Made by a program: the position numbers and the translations under genes. A stretch of DNA of 64,000 nucleotides from Bryobacteraceae bacterium (GTDB lineage: Bacteria; Acidobacteriota; Terriglobia; Bryobacterales; Bryobacteraceae). The notes beneath the pieces are model-generated. The model saw only the letters and a program-made list of their open reading frames with translations. It did no database searches and had not been told where the DNA came from. The stretch lies in assembly GCA_041394945.1 (NCBI GenBank), contig JAWKHH010000003.1, forward strand, positions 682,001 through 746,000. Reading direction: 5' to 3'. Each line of letters begins with the position of its first letter. Position 1 is the first letter of the stretch. Below are positions 8,234 to 16,407 of this stretch, one piece after another.

Positions 8234-8986
8234 CTATTGAACAACGCGCACCGGGTCGATGTCGTCATAAGTCAGGTCCGGGTTCCGGCTCACGCGCACC
8301 GGCACCGTCATCGTCGCCATCTGAATTCGCGCCGGGTCCGGCTCGAGCGGGACCATCTCGAACCGCACGGCCTCCGGGAGTAGCCCGCGCATCGGGGTCG
8401 GCAGCCAGGCCCGCGTACGGAGGCGGCGGTCCGTCGCCAGGTAGGACAGGCGGCAGAGGGCGAGTTTGTCGGCCAGAACGAACGACGCCGGCGTCGGAAC
8501 CGCCGGGCGAAGCAGAAGGCCCCCCGTGGTAGGGTTCGTACCGGGCCCGGCGCACAGGGGCATCAGGGATCCAGGCCCCGTGTAGTGATACTCGTTCACC
8601 ACAAGACGGACGCCGGCGCCCTGCGGATTCGCGGTAACCGCGTATTCGAGGATGCGCGGGAAGCCGCGGGCGGCCTCCTCGAGCGTATAGGAGGAAACCA
8701 GCCGCATCGAGTCCGGCGTGCCGTCGAAGAACAGAGCCTGGCGCCCCGCGCCGCCGGCGCACGAAAATCGCACCGGGATCAGCCCGGCCAGTTGCTGATC
8801 GAGCACGCGCTGCGCGCCCACGGTGCGGCGGTTCTCGTTCAGCCGGGTGCTGGTGCGGTCAAGCGTGTTGAGCCCGATGCGGATGGTCATAGCCATGCCG
8901 ACGGTGAGCAGGCTCAGCAGCGAGATGACGATCAGCAATTCGAGCAGCGTCACGCCGCGCTTTCCGCGATGTCGATCGCTCCTCAC
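8234..8986 (-). CDS. gspJ: Type II secretion minor pseudopilin GspJ
   Basis: 250 residues from a GTG at 8986 that overlaps the gspI stop as GTGA. RGKRGVTLLELLIVISLLSLL is a class III prepilin signal: the Gly before V is the cleavage site and the Glu five residues on is conserved. The following helix and globular domain fit GspJ, a component of the pseudopilus tip with GspI and GspK. An upstream ATG at 9139 would add a segment antisense to nothing but overlapping gspI, and was rejected. The stop is 4 bases from the convergent RAYT stop. Confidence 0.85.
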   Translation of the reverse strand: MRSDRHRGKRGVTLLELLIVISLLSLLTVGMAMTIRIGLNTLDRTSTRLNENRRTVGAQRVLDQQLAGLIPVRFSCAGGAGRQALFFDGTPDSMRLVSSYTLEEAARGFPRILEYAVTANPQGAGVRLVVNEYHYTGPGSLMPLCAGPGTNPTTGGLLLRPAVPTPASFVLADKLALCRLSYLATDRRLRTRAWLPTPMRGLLPEAVRFEMVPLEPDPARIQMATMTVPVRVSRNPDLTYDDIDPVRVVQ

Positions 8987-9393
8987 TGCGGCCTCGGTCC
9001 AGGCCGGTAGCCCTCCAGTTCGAACGTGCGCCGCGTCGCTCCGCTCATCCACCAGACTTCGACGATGATGCGATACAGCGCGCCGTTGGAGGCCGGCAGA
9101 GACGGATACGCCTCGAACGGTTCCGCGCGCGCCCGCCATCCCCCGCGCAATCCGCCGGCTGCCGGGCCGAAAACCCCTTCGATGATCTGGCCGGGCGGCG
9201 GCGGCTCGATCAACAGCGCGTCCAGAGTGCGCTTGGCGAGAATGGCCGCGCGGTCCGAATCGGTGACGCGAGCCGCCGCGCGAACCGACGTGCCAAGCGC
9301 CGACATCAGCGCCGAGATCGCGATGGCCATGATCGTCGTCGCCACGAGGACTTCGAGCAGCGTGAATCCGGCTTGGGCGCTCCGGCGTTTCAT
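8983..9393 (-). CDS. gspI: Type II secretion minor pseudopilin GspI
   Basis: 136 residues with prepilin motif QAGFTLLEVLVATTIMAIA near the N-terminus (cleavage after Gly, conserved Glu5) and a small globular domain (VEVWW, TRRTFELEGY) typical of GspI. It starts with an ATGA overlap on the gspH stop and ends with a GTGA overlap on gspJ, so G-H-I-J are translationally linked. Role: nucleates the tip complex of the secretion pseudopilus. Confidence 0.85.
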   Translation of the reverse strand: MKRRSAQAGFTLLEVLVATTIMAIAISALMSALGTSVRAAARVTDSDRAAILAKRTLDALLIEPPPPGQIIEGVFGPAAGGLRGGWRARAEPFEAYPSLPASNGALYRIIVEVWWMSGATRRTFELEGYRPGPRPQ

Positions 9394-9899
9394 AGCATCG
9401 CGAACCTCTCCAGCCGCTCGACGAGCGGGATGCCGGTAACCGGGTCCACGCGCACTACGCGGCGATCCCCGCGCGCGTTACCGAGCAGCACGCCGATCCG
9501 CGGGGCGGCGCCTCCGGGCAGCAGCAGGAACGCACGCGGCAGGCGCTGGTCTCCGGGGATCGAGGGAAGCACGCTGACGATCGAAACGCCCTCCGGCAGG
9601 TTCAGCCGCCGTGCGAAACCGGGCCGCGCGCCGGTGAGCGCAATCGCGTTCTCGGCGGGAAAGATCGCGACTTCCACAGCGTTCTGGGCCCGCTCGGCGC
9701 GATTCAACCCCAGGTTCAAAAACGCCGCCACGTCGCTCGACGCATTGTTGATGCGAAGCGAATCGATGGCCGCGCTCATCGACGGGTAGCTGATGCCGGC
9801 GAGAACGCTCAGGATCATCACGACCACGAGCATCTCGACGAGTGTGACGCCACGCCGCCAGCGCGCCCTGCGCCTATTTCCAACTGACGATATCGCCAT
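9390..9899 (-). CDS. gspH: Type II secretion minor pseudopilin GspH
   Basis: 169 residues. WRRGVTLVEMLVVVMILSVLAG is the prepilin cleavage and hydrophobic segment; the remainder (SSDVAAFLNLGLNRAERAQNAVEVAI) matches the GspH/FimT pattern. The start at 9899 overlaps the 3' end of gspG by 26 bases. Order between gspG and gspI supports the assignment. Confidence 0.8.
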   Translation of the reverse strand: MAISSVGNRRRARWRRGVTLVEMLVVVMILSVLAGISYPSMSAAIDSLRINNASSDVAAFLNLGLNRAERAQNAVEVAIFPAENAIALTGARPGFARRLNLPEGVSIVSVLPSIPGDQRLPRAFLLLPGGAAPRIGVLLGNARGDRRVVRVDPVTGIPLVERLERFAML

Positions 9900-10311
9900 T
9901 CAACCCTTCGCCGCCGGGCTGCCCATCGGCGCCGAGGCAGATCACTTCCGGCTCGTCGCCGCGTTCGCTCGGGTATTTGTACAGAAACGGCCGGCCCCAC
10001 GGGTCCATCGGGACCTCCTTGCCGAGATACGGCCCGTTCCATCCATTCACGCCCTGCGGCCGCGCGCGCAGCGCCTGCAGCCCCATTTCCGTCGTCGGCA
10101 ACTGCCCTGTGTCCATCTTGTAGCTCGCGAGCGCGGTCATAAAGTTATCCACCTGCGTGCGAGCCGCCGTGACGCGCGCCTTATCCGTGTTCTTGAAGAT
10201 GTTCGGACCCACCACGGCCGCAAACAGCGCGATGATCGTCACCACAACCAGCATTTCGATCAGCGTGACGCCCGCTAGGCTTTTTCTTCTCTTTTGCAGT
10301 CTCGTTCTCAT
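9874..10311 (-). CDS. gspG: Type II secretion major pseudopilin GspG
   Basis: 145 residues with LAGVTLIEMLVVVTIIALFA as prepilin signal and the GspG signature region DTGQLPTTEMGLQALRARP, then GWNGPYLGKEVPMDPWGRPF and a C-terminal calcium-loop-like DEPEVICLGADGQPGGEG. These features are highly specific to GspG, which polymerises into the piston-like pseudopilus. It follows gspF by 12 bases. Confidence 0.95.
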   Translation of the reverse strand: MRTRLQKRRKSLAGVTLIEMLVVVTIIALFAAVVGPNIFKNTDKARVTAARTQVDNFMTALASYKMDTGQLPTTEMGLQALRARPQGVNGWNGPYLGKEVPMDPWGRPFLYKYPSERGDEPEVICLGADGQPGGEGLNGDIVSWK

Positions 10312-10323
10312 GATTCCTGTCCT

Positions 10324-11538
10324 CTAAATCGCAACATCGTTGATCGACGTAATCGCGAGCAGCATGCTCAAGATCAATGTGCCGATCAGGATGCCCATTG
10401 TCAAGATGATCACCGGCTCGAAAAGCGACGTGAAGCGCCGGATGGCGTCGCGCGTGTCGGAGTCGTAGATATCGGCCATGCGCGCGAACATCGCGTCGAG
10501 CTTGCCGGTCTCTTCGCCAACCGTGAGCAGGTGCGCCGCCAGCGGGGGAAACTGGCCCGTCCTGCGCAGCGGCCCCGCGATCCCCTCGCCGCGCTTCACG
10601 CCCTGCGAAACTCCTTCCAGCGAATTCGCCAGGATCTTGTTGTTCAGAATCGCCCGCGCAATCGAAAGCGACTGCACCAGCGGCACGCCGTTCGCCACCA
10701 GCGTTGACATCGCCCGCGCGAACCGCGCCGTCTCAGCCTTCCGCAGGCCTTCGCCGAGGATGGGGATCCGCAGCCGCAACCGGTCCCACCACAGCCTGCC
10801 GCCGGGCGTCGAAACGTATACATTGAATGCGAGCAGACCCACCGCGATCACCGCCGCGCCCACCCATCCCCAGCTTCGTAGAAAGGTGCTCACCTCGATC
10901 ATGATCTTCGTCGGCAGCGGCATCTTGATCGTGCCGCCCTCGAAGATCTGCGCGAACCGCGGCACCACGTAGTACATCAGGATGATGATCGACCCGAGGC
11001 CCACCAGCGACAGCAGCACCGGATACACCATCGCGCCGGTGATGTAGTTCTTCAGTTCGTCGCGCGTGCGTTCGAACTCGGCCAGCCGCTCGAACACCTG
11101 CGCGAGCGACCCCGATGCTTCGCCGGCGCGCACCATGTTCACGTAGAGACCATTGAAGTGCTCCGGGTGCGTGGCGAGGGAATCGGCTAGCGACCGGCCG
11201 CCTTTCAACACGCGGATCACGTCCTGGATCACCAGCCGGAACTCGGCGTGTTCGGTGAGCTCGGCGGTGATCGCGAGCGCCCGGTCCAGCGGAATGCCGC
11301 TGTTGAGCAGCGTCGAAAGCTCCTGCGTGAAGAAGAGGATGCCGCGGCGCTTTCCCCCGCCGCCGAGGCTCGGCAGCTTGATCTCGAGGCCCTTCTTCGC
11401 CTCGCGCCCCACAAAGACCGGCGTCAGCCCCTGGTGCCGCAACTCCGCCGCGGCCAGCCTCTCGCTCTCGGCGGTGAGCGTGCCCGTACGCGTCTTGCCG
11501 TCCGAAGTAACTGCCTTGAAGTGATACGCGGCGGCCAC
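10324..11538 (-). CDS. gspF: Type II secretion inner-membrane platform protein GspF
   Basis: 404 residues with two T2SSF domains. MAAAYHFKAVTSDGKTRTG is the usual N-terminal beta-segment; FTQELSTLLNSGIPLDRAL and the repeat-related FARAMSTLVANGVPLVQSL mark the two helical domains; three membrane segments are visible (about 170-190, 220-240, 375-398). This is the normal GspF length. It follows gspE by 4 bases. Role: polytopic core of the assembly platform, contacting GspE and GspL. Confidence 0.95.
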   Translation of the reverse strand: MAAAYHFKAVTSDGKTRTGTLTAESERLAAAELRHQGLTPVFVGREAKKGLEIKLPSLGGGGKRRGILFFTQELSTLLNSGIPLDRALAITAELTEHAEFRLVIQDVIRVLKGGRSLADSLATHPEHFNGLYVNMVRAGEASGSLAQVFERLAEFERTRDELKNYITGAMVYPVLLSLVGLGSIIILMYYVVPRFAQIFEGGTIKMPLPTKIMIEVSTFLRSWGWVGAAVIAVGLLAFNVYVSTPGGRLWWDRLRLRIPILGEGLRKAETARFARAMSTLVANGVPLVQSLSIARAILNNKILANSLEGVSQGVKRGEGIAGPLRRTGQFPPLAAHLLTVGEETGKLDAMFARMADIYDSDTRDAIRRFTSLFEPVIILTMGILIGTLILSMLLAITSINDVAI

Positions 11539-11542
11539 GCCT

Positions 11543-13186
11543 CTAGAACTCCTGCGTCACGCGCATCACTTCGTCCACCGTGGTGATGCCGCGCGCGACC
11601 TTGTCCCAGCCGTCCTCGCGCAGCGTGGTCATGCCGTGGCGGCGCGCGCATTCGGTGAGCAGACTCGCGTCCTCGTTGCGCATCACGCGCTGGCGCAGCT
11701 CATCGTTCATGCGCATCATCTCGAAGATGCCGACGCGGCCTCGGTAGCCCGATCCGAAGCATTGCTCGCAGCCGGCGCCGCGCCAGGAAGGCGCCGCCAC
11801 GCCGTTGGGCGCCATGCGGTCGCCGTCCGGAGCCTTGCAGTGCGGGCAGATCACGCGAACCAGCCGCTGCGCGAGCACCGCCACCACCGACGACGTAATC
11901 AGGTAGTTCTCCACGCCCATGTCGGTGAGGCGGGTAATCGCGCTCGGCGCGTCGTTGGTGTGCAGCGTCGAGAAAACCAGGTGACCGGTGAGCGCCGAAC
12001 GGATGGCGATATCGGCCGTCTCGCGGTCGCGGATTTCGCCGACCATGATCACGTCCGGGTCCTGGCGCACGATGTGGCGCAGCCCGGCCGCGAACGTCAA
12101 CCCGATCTGCGGGTTCACGTGGATTTGGTTGATGCCGTCCATCTGGTATTCCACAGGATCCTCGATCGTGATGATCTTGCGATCGGTGAGGTTGATCCGC
12201 TTCAACGCCGAATACAGCGTCGTCGACTTCCCGCTCCCGGTCGGCCCCGTAACAAGAAAGATCCCGTGCGGAAGCTGCGTGAAGTGCTGCATCAGCTCGA
12301 GCATCGACGGAGTGAAGCCGAGCTTCGCCAGATCGTAGAAAGCCTCGCCGGCGGAACGGTCGAGCAGGCGCATCACCACGCTTTCTCCATAGAGCGTCGG
12401 AAGCGTCGAAACACGCAGATCGACCTCGCGGCCGAGCGTGCGGACCTTGATGCGTCCGTCCTGTGGAAGGCGGCGCTCGGCGATGTTCAGCTTCGCCATC
12501 AGCTTCACGCGCGAGATGATGGCCGCTTTCAATTCGCGCGGCGGCGGGTCCTGCAGCTGCAGGACTCCGTCGATACGGAACCGGATGCGGAAGTCTTTTT
12601 CGAACGGCTCGATGTGAATGTCGGAGGCGCGCTGCTCCACCGCCGCGGCGATCACCGTATTCACCAGCCGAATCACCGGCGCCTCGGACGCCATGTCGCG
12701 GAGATGCTCGAGATCCTCGCCCGCTTCGTTGCCGAACTCGTCGAGCGTCGCCGCTTCGCCGCGGGCCGATTCCGTGTAGTGCCGGTTGATCGTCTCCAGG
12801 ATCTCGCCTTCGCCCGCCAGCGCCGGCTGCACCTTCAACCCGGTGACCGCGCGTACCGCCGCGATCGTCTCGAAGTCGAGCGGGTCCGCCATCGCCAGCA
12901 AGAGCGAGGAATCGTCGAATCCCGCCGGCACGCACCGGAACTGGCGCAGGAATCGCGACGAGAGCCGCTCGGTTTCCGGCGTCGCCGGCGGCGGACCGTC
13001 GAGCGTCACGGTGCGCAGCGAAAGTTGGTCGGAAAGCGCGGCCAGCACCTCGCGCTGGGCGACGAACCCCAGGTCGACAAGGATCTTTCCGATCTTGTCG
13101 CCGCGCTCCTTCTGGAGTTCGAGCGCCTGATTCAACTCATCCGGGTTGAGCACCCCGCGCTCGATCAACATTTCTCCGAGGCGCAT
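11543..13186 (-). CDS. gspE: Type II secretion ATPase GspE
   Basis: 547 residues. The N-terminal GspE/MshE-N domain (about 1-150, opening MRLGEMLIERGVLNPDEL) is followed by the secretion ATPase core: Walker A GPTGSGKST (314-322), Asp box IEDPVEYQ (341-348), Walker B region DVIMVGEIRD (378-387) and His box GHLVFSTLHTND (401-412). A CxxC pair (C447/C450) and a second pair (C473/C476) form the zinc finger found in GspE and PilB. It hydrolyses ATP on the cytoplasmic side to drive pseudopilus assembly. It begins 4 bases after the unknown secreted-protein gene. Confidence 0.95.
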   Translation of the reverse strand: MRLGEMLIERGVLNPDELNQALELQKERGDKIGKILVDLGFVAQREVLAALSDQLSLRTVTLDGPPPATPETERLSSRFLRQFRCVPAGFDDSSLLLAMADPLDFETIAAVRAVTGLKVQPALAGEGEILETINRHYTESARGEAATLDEFGNEAGEDLEHLRDMASEAPVIRLVNTVIAAAVEQRASDIHIEPFEKDFRIRFRIDGVLQLQDPPPRELKAAIISRVKLMAKLNIAERRLPQDGRIKVRTLGREVDLRVSTLPTLYGESVVMRLLDRSAGEAFYDLAKLGFTPSMLELMQHFTQLPHGIFLVTGPTGSGKSTTLYSALKRINLTDRKIITIEDPVEYQMDGINQIHVNPQIGLTFAAGLRHIVRQDPDVIMVGEIRDRETADIAIRSALTGHLVFSTLHTNDAPSAITRLTDMGVENYLITSSVVAVLAQRLVRVICPHCKAPDGDRMAPNGVAAPSWRGAGCEQCFGSGYRGRVGIFEMMRMNDELRQRVMRNEDASLLTECARRHGMTTLREDGWDKVARGITTVDEVMRVTQEF

Positions 13187-13190
13187 GGGC

Positions 13191-13721
13191 TTAGTAAGTA
13201 TGTTCCTCGATCGCCTGCAGCGCCGCGGCGCCCTTCAGCCGCCCCGCCTCCATATCGACGAGCGACTGGCGCGTGGCCCGCATCACCAACTGCGCGGGTA
13301 GCCCAGTGGTGTGCTCCCAAGGCTGATAGAAGAACGTCACGCCCGCCACCACCTGCTCCTTCGGCGGCATCGTCTTAAGCGCCGCCGCTGACGTGATCAT
13401 CATGTTTCGCATCAGCTTCTTCATTTCCGGAAGCCGCGCGAGCTTCTTCTGCCGCAGCCGCTCCACGTCTTCCGGCTTCGGCCTTGGCCGGAACGGCGTC
13501 TCGAGCGGCACCGTCACCAGCGCCACTTCGCTTGAAAACACCACGCCGTAGTTCTCGATGTAGAGCCCGCGGGAGGGCCCGATGAGATCAAGGGGGTCGT
13601 CGATGTTGAAGCGCTGAATCGATTCGTCGAACCGGCGTTCGAGCCCGCGCAGTTCATTGCGCGATACCGTCGGCGCCGCGGTGAGCACGGCGGCCGCCGC
13701 CAGGAACAGGACACGGCGCAT
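13191..13721 (-). CDS. Exported protein of unknown function in the secretion operon
   Basis: 176 residues with an N-terminal signal peptide (MRRVLFLAAAAVLTAAP). The mature region has FDESIQRFNIDDPLDLIGPSRG, IENYGVVFSSEVALV and a Lys/Arg-rich helical stretch (about 80-105). I do not recognise a named family. It is flanked without gaps by the anti-sigma gene (1 base) and gspE (4 bases), so it is surely co-transcribed with them. It could be a periplasmic sensor input for the anti-sigma factor or a secretion accessory; both are inferences from position. Confidence 0.75.
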   Translation of the reverse strand: MRRVLFLAAAAVLTAAPTVSRNELRGLERRFDESIQRFNIDDPLDLIGPSRGLYIENYGVVFSSEVALVTVPLETPFRPRPKPEDVERLRQKKLARLPEMKKLMRNMMITSAAALKTMPPKEQVVAGVTFFYQPWEHTTGLPAQLVMRATRQSLVDMEAGRLKGAAALQAIEEHTY

Positions 13722-13722
13722 G

Positions 13723-14304
13723 TTACCGCTCCCCCATGTCGGATCGCGCGTAGGCGGCCCGCTTCACATTGGCCACCTTGCGCGCGAGAATTTCGAAGCT
13801 CGCATCCACCATCGCCTGCGTCTCGCGCAGCCGCTCGTCATAGCGTTTCTCCGCCGCTTCGAGCAGCGCCGCGGTTTCTTTCTTGTGTCGCGCGTCGGTC
13901 TCGGCGATAGCCTGTTTCACCGCGTCGCGCACGGTGGCTTCGAGATTCACGGGCGCTGCCTGCACCACGGGCGCTGCCGCCATCTCCGCCGGTGCGACCG
14001 GGCGCGGATACACGGCATGGGTCAGGATCGCCGCCGAGAGCATCGCCGCCGACGCGAACCCGAGCGCAGGGCCGTTCCCCAGCAGCCGCTGCCACCAGCG
14101 CGGCTCAAAAACCTTGTCGGAGACGAACGAGATCCGCCGAGGCATCTCTTCCTCGGGCGCCGCGCGCAGCACGGCGAGCGTGGATTCCATCCGCGCCCAC
14201 TCTTCCTGGCAGGCCGGGCACGCCGGCAGGTGCTCTTCGAAGGCGCGCCTCTCCGCCGCCGTCGCCTCGCCGAGCAGCGCCGCGTTCACGTCCGGGCAAT
14301 TCAT
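13723..14304 (-). CDS. Zinc-binding anti-sigma factor (ZAS type), membrane anchored
   Basis: 193 residues from the ATG at 14304, which overlaps the sigma-factor stop as ATGA. The N-terminal domain has C3 and H25-x3-C29-x2-C32 (HLPACPAC), the ZAS zinc motif that binds ECF sigma factors. One membrane helix (about 79-97) is followed by an Ala/Glu-rich coiled coil (about 115-185) on the far side of the membrane. The likely role is to hold the upstream sigma factor inactive until a signal releases it. An ATG at 14394 would extend it backwards into the sigma gene and lacks the motif context, so it was rejected. Confidence 0.9.
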   Translation of the reverse strand: MNCPDVNAALLGEATAAERRAFEEHLPACPACQEEWARMESTLAVLRAAPEEEMPRRISFVSDKVFEPRWWQRLLGNGPALGFASAAMLSAAILTHAVYPRPVAPAEMAAAPVVQAAPVNLEATVRDAVKQAIAETDARHKKETAALLEAAEKRYDERLRETQAMVDASFEILARKVANVKRAAYARSDMGER

Positions 14305-14867
14305 CGCGATTCTCCCTTGGCGGCCGGAGCGAGCGCCGACTTCAGCACCTCGAGCCCCGTGTACACCCGCGATTTCACCGTCGACGCCGGGCACCCGAGG
14401 ATCTCGGCGATCTCCTCGAACTTGAACCCCTCGTAAACCTTCAACACCACGGCCTCCTTCTGTTCGGCCGACAACCGCGCCAGGGCCGCCGTTACCGCGA
14501 GCGATGTCTCCATCGGAAGCATGCGCGGTCCGGGCGAGGGAGGAGCCGGTTCGAACAACTCCTCCCCGTCCGGCCTTGACTTCCGCAACAAGGAGAACGC
14601 TTCGTTATGGGCGATCCGGTAGAGCCAGGAGGAGAACTTGGCGGGGTCTTCCAGTTTCGCGAGGTTCTGCCAGGCCTTCAGAAAGACATCCTGCGTAATA
14701 TCGAGCGCGTCTTCCCGCGAACCCAGCAGACGGACGACGTAGTTGTAGACACGCCGCTCCCAGCGCGACACCAACTGGTTGTAGGCGTCGACGTTGCCTC
14801 GGCGGGCCTGGCCCACCAAGTCCCGATCTTCGACTTCTCGAAAGATCAATCCGGCTGCTCCGAACAC
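14301..14867 (-). CDS. ECF-family RNA polymerase sigma factor
   Basis: 188 residues starting at GTG. Region 2 is NQLVSRWERRVYNYVVRLLG followed by ALDITQDVFLKAW; region 4 is LSAEQKEAVVLKVYEGFKFE with helix-turn-helix EIAEILGCPASTVKSRVYTG. Regions 1.1 and 3 are absent, as in RpoE-like extracytoplasmic-function sigma factors. It is first in a 13.6 kb run of same-strand genes that contains the complete secretion machinery, so it probably directs transcription of that operon or of secreted substrates. The 74-base gap upstream (14868-14941) is where the operon promoter should lie; I could not pick a convincing ECF -35/-10 pair in it. A TTG at 14849 is an alternative start. Confidence 0.9.
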   Translation of the reverse strand: MFGAAGLIFREVEDRDLVGQARRGNVDAYNQLVSRWERRVYNYVVRLLGSREDALDITQDVFLKAWQNLAKLEDPAKFSSWLYRIAHNEAFSLLRKSRPDGEELFEPAPPSPGPRMLPMETSLAVTAALARLSAEQKEAVVLKVYEGFKFEEIAEILGCPASTVKSRVYTGLEVLKSALAPAAKGESR

Positions 14868-14941
14868 CTGGCCGCGAATTCGGCCATCCAGCGGTTAGGA
14901 CGCGGGCCGCGAGGAAAAAGTCGGCCCATCGAGAAAATTCC

Positions 14942-15244
14942 TCAGCGCCGGGACGCGGTCCCGTCGCCGGATCGTGGCGGCTCCGGCACGGGCTTGTCAT
15001 CGCCGTAGTTGGCGGTGAGGTAGTCGAGCAGCGCCTCGCGATCCTTGACCTCTGAGCCCCAGCGCGCCATCTTGTCCAGTTCCCTGCCCCACACCGCGCG
15101 CGACAGGCGCTGCGAGTGGATAATGCGCGCTCCGTGGCACGCCAGGCAACTGCGCTTCTCCTCGGCCCGTCCGCGTTCGATCGAAGCGGAGTCGGCGCCC
15201 CAGGCGCAGCCGGCGGCAATCAGCGTTACCAATAACATCCGCAT
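14942..15244 (-). CDS. Small exported c-type cytochrome, probable partner of the molybdoenzyme
   Basis: 100 residues: a signal peptide (MRMLLVTLIAAGCAWGA) and one heme motif CLACH, then a distal part VWGRELDKMARWGSEV with a Met that could be the sixth ligand. The family plan matches the small cytochrome subunit (SorB-like) that accepts electrons from periplasmic sulfite dehydrogenases. It starts 4 bases after the molybdoenzyme gene on the same strand, which makes the pairing likely. Confidence 0.8.
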   Translation of the reverse strand: MRMLLVTLIAAGCAWGADSASIERGRAEEKRSCLACHGARIIHSQRLSRAVWGRELDKMARWGSEVKDREALLDYLTANYGDDKPVPEPPRSGDGTASRR

Positions 15245-15248
15245 GGTC

Positions 15249-16400
15249 TCAGCCCTCCACCGTCACGCCCAGCCGTTCGATCGAGTTATTCAGATAGCCC
15301 GACGGGTTCCACTGCGCCTCGATCGGCTGCACGCGCCCGGCCGAATCCGTCGCGCGGCAGCAGAGCGTGAAGTACCCGGCTCGCGGCGGAGTCCAGTCGA
15401 ACGTCCACGTGCGCCAGGCGAAGCGGAAGTCCTGCTTCGAAAGCGATGCCGGCTTCCAGCTCGCCCCGCCGTCGGTGGAGATCTCCACCGAGGTCACACG
15501 GTGCTCGCCGGCCCACGCGGCGCCGGAGAGCTTCACCGGTCCGCGCGCGAGCTTCGCGCCCTCGGCCGGCTTGGCGAAGAACGACTTCACCGCCATCGCC
15601 TCAATGATCACCAGATCTTCGGGCCGCGCGCCCTGCCCGGGCGCCACCGGAACCTTCGGCTGCCGATACGCGGGATTCATGTAGAAGCCGCTGTTGGCGT
15701 CCGCCGCCACTTCGATGCTCGCCACCCACTTCACCCAACTTGCGCCGTCCCACCCGGGAATGATCAGCCGCGCCGGCGCGCCGTGCATCTCCCACGACGT
15801 CGAGCCGTTCATCTCGAGCGCGACGATCGTCGACTCGTCGACCGCTTTCCGCATCGGAATGGACCGGATGAAGTCCGGCGTCTTGATCAGCCCGTTGTCG
15901 AGCCCATTCGCGCTGATCCATTGAGCGCCGGATGCGGCGCCCGCGGCGGCGAGGATATCCTTCACGCGCGGACCGCGCCACTCCGCGTTTCCGATGGCGC
16001 CCTTGGTCCACTGCAACCCGGGTACGCGCGGACGGAACCGGCCGCGTCCGTTGCCGGCGCATTCGAGCGTAGCCGGCGCCGTGTGCTGCGGCAGCTTGCG
16101 CAGGTCGGCGATCGACAGCGACAGCTTCTTCCCCACCATTCCGCTCACTTCCAACCGAAACGCCGCTGCGTCCACCTTCGGCCGCGGGATGTGCTGGCGC
16201 ACGAAGAACGACTCGTACGGCGTGATCCACGTGTCCAGATATTCCGGGAGCGCCTCGAGGTCTTCCGGAAATTCGTTATGCAGGATCATCGGGCGCTTGC
16301 CCGGCACAGTGAGTGTTCCGGCCGTCTGGCCGGAGAGGGAACCAAGGGGGACGGCGGCTGCCAAAAGACGCCGCCGCGTCCACGGGAAACGATCGTTCAT
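15249..16400 (-). CDS. Sulfite-oxidase-family molybdopterin enzyme (SorA-like)
   Basis: 383 residues with a Tat signal (WTRRRLLAAAVPLGSLSG). The oxidoreductase molybdopterin domain (about 60-235) has TLECAGNGR, in which Cys114 is the expected molybdenum ligand, and WEMHGAPARLIIPGWDG, the conserved closing block. A C-terminal dimerisation domain of Mo-co type (about 265-380) follows, with VTSVEISTDGGASWKPA. This architecture is that of periplasmic sulfite dehydrogenases, and the adjacent cytochrome c gene fits the SorAB pair oxidising sulfite to sulfate. Substrate is inferred; other members of the family act on different substrates. Confidence 0.85.
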   Translation of the reverse strand: MNDRFPWTRRRLLAAAVPLGSLSGQTAGTLTVPGKRPMILHNEFPEDLEALPEYLDTWITPYESFFVRQHIPRPKVDAAAFRLEVSGMVGKKLSLSIADLRKLPQHTAPATLECAGNGRGRFRPRVPGLQWTKGAIGNAEWRGPRVKDILAAAGAASGAQWISANGLDNGLIKTPDFIRSIPMRKAVDESTIVALEMNGSTSWEMHGAPARLIIPGWDGASWVKWVASIEVAADANSGFYMNPAYRQPKVPVAPGQGARPEDLVIIEAMAVKSFFAKPAEGAKLARGPVKLSGAAWAGEHRVTSVEISTDGGASWKPASLSKQDFRFAWRTWTFDWTPPRAGYFTLCCRATDSAGRVQPIEAQWNPSGYLNNSIERLGVTVEG

Positions 16401-16407
16401 GGTTCCA

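Noticed and set aside
7708..8268. N-terminal extension of gspK to 8268
   Set aside because: The extra 187 codons are the complement of the RAYT gene and precede a canonical prepilin N-terminus, so they are not part of GspK.
11636..13378. 580-residue open frame on the plus strand
   Set aside because: Antisense to gspE, which has all ATPase motifs. No domain in the shadow product.
14868..14941. ECF-type promoter (GGAAT ... GTCCTAA) upstream of the sigma gene
   Set aside because: The two elements are about 33 bases apart, too far for one promoter, so no site is annotated.
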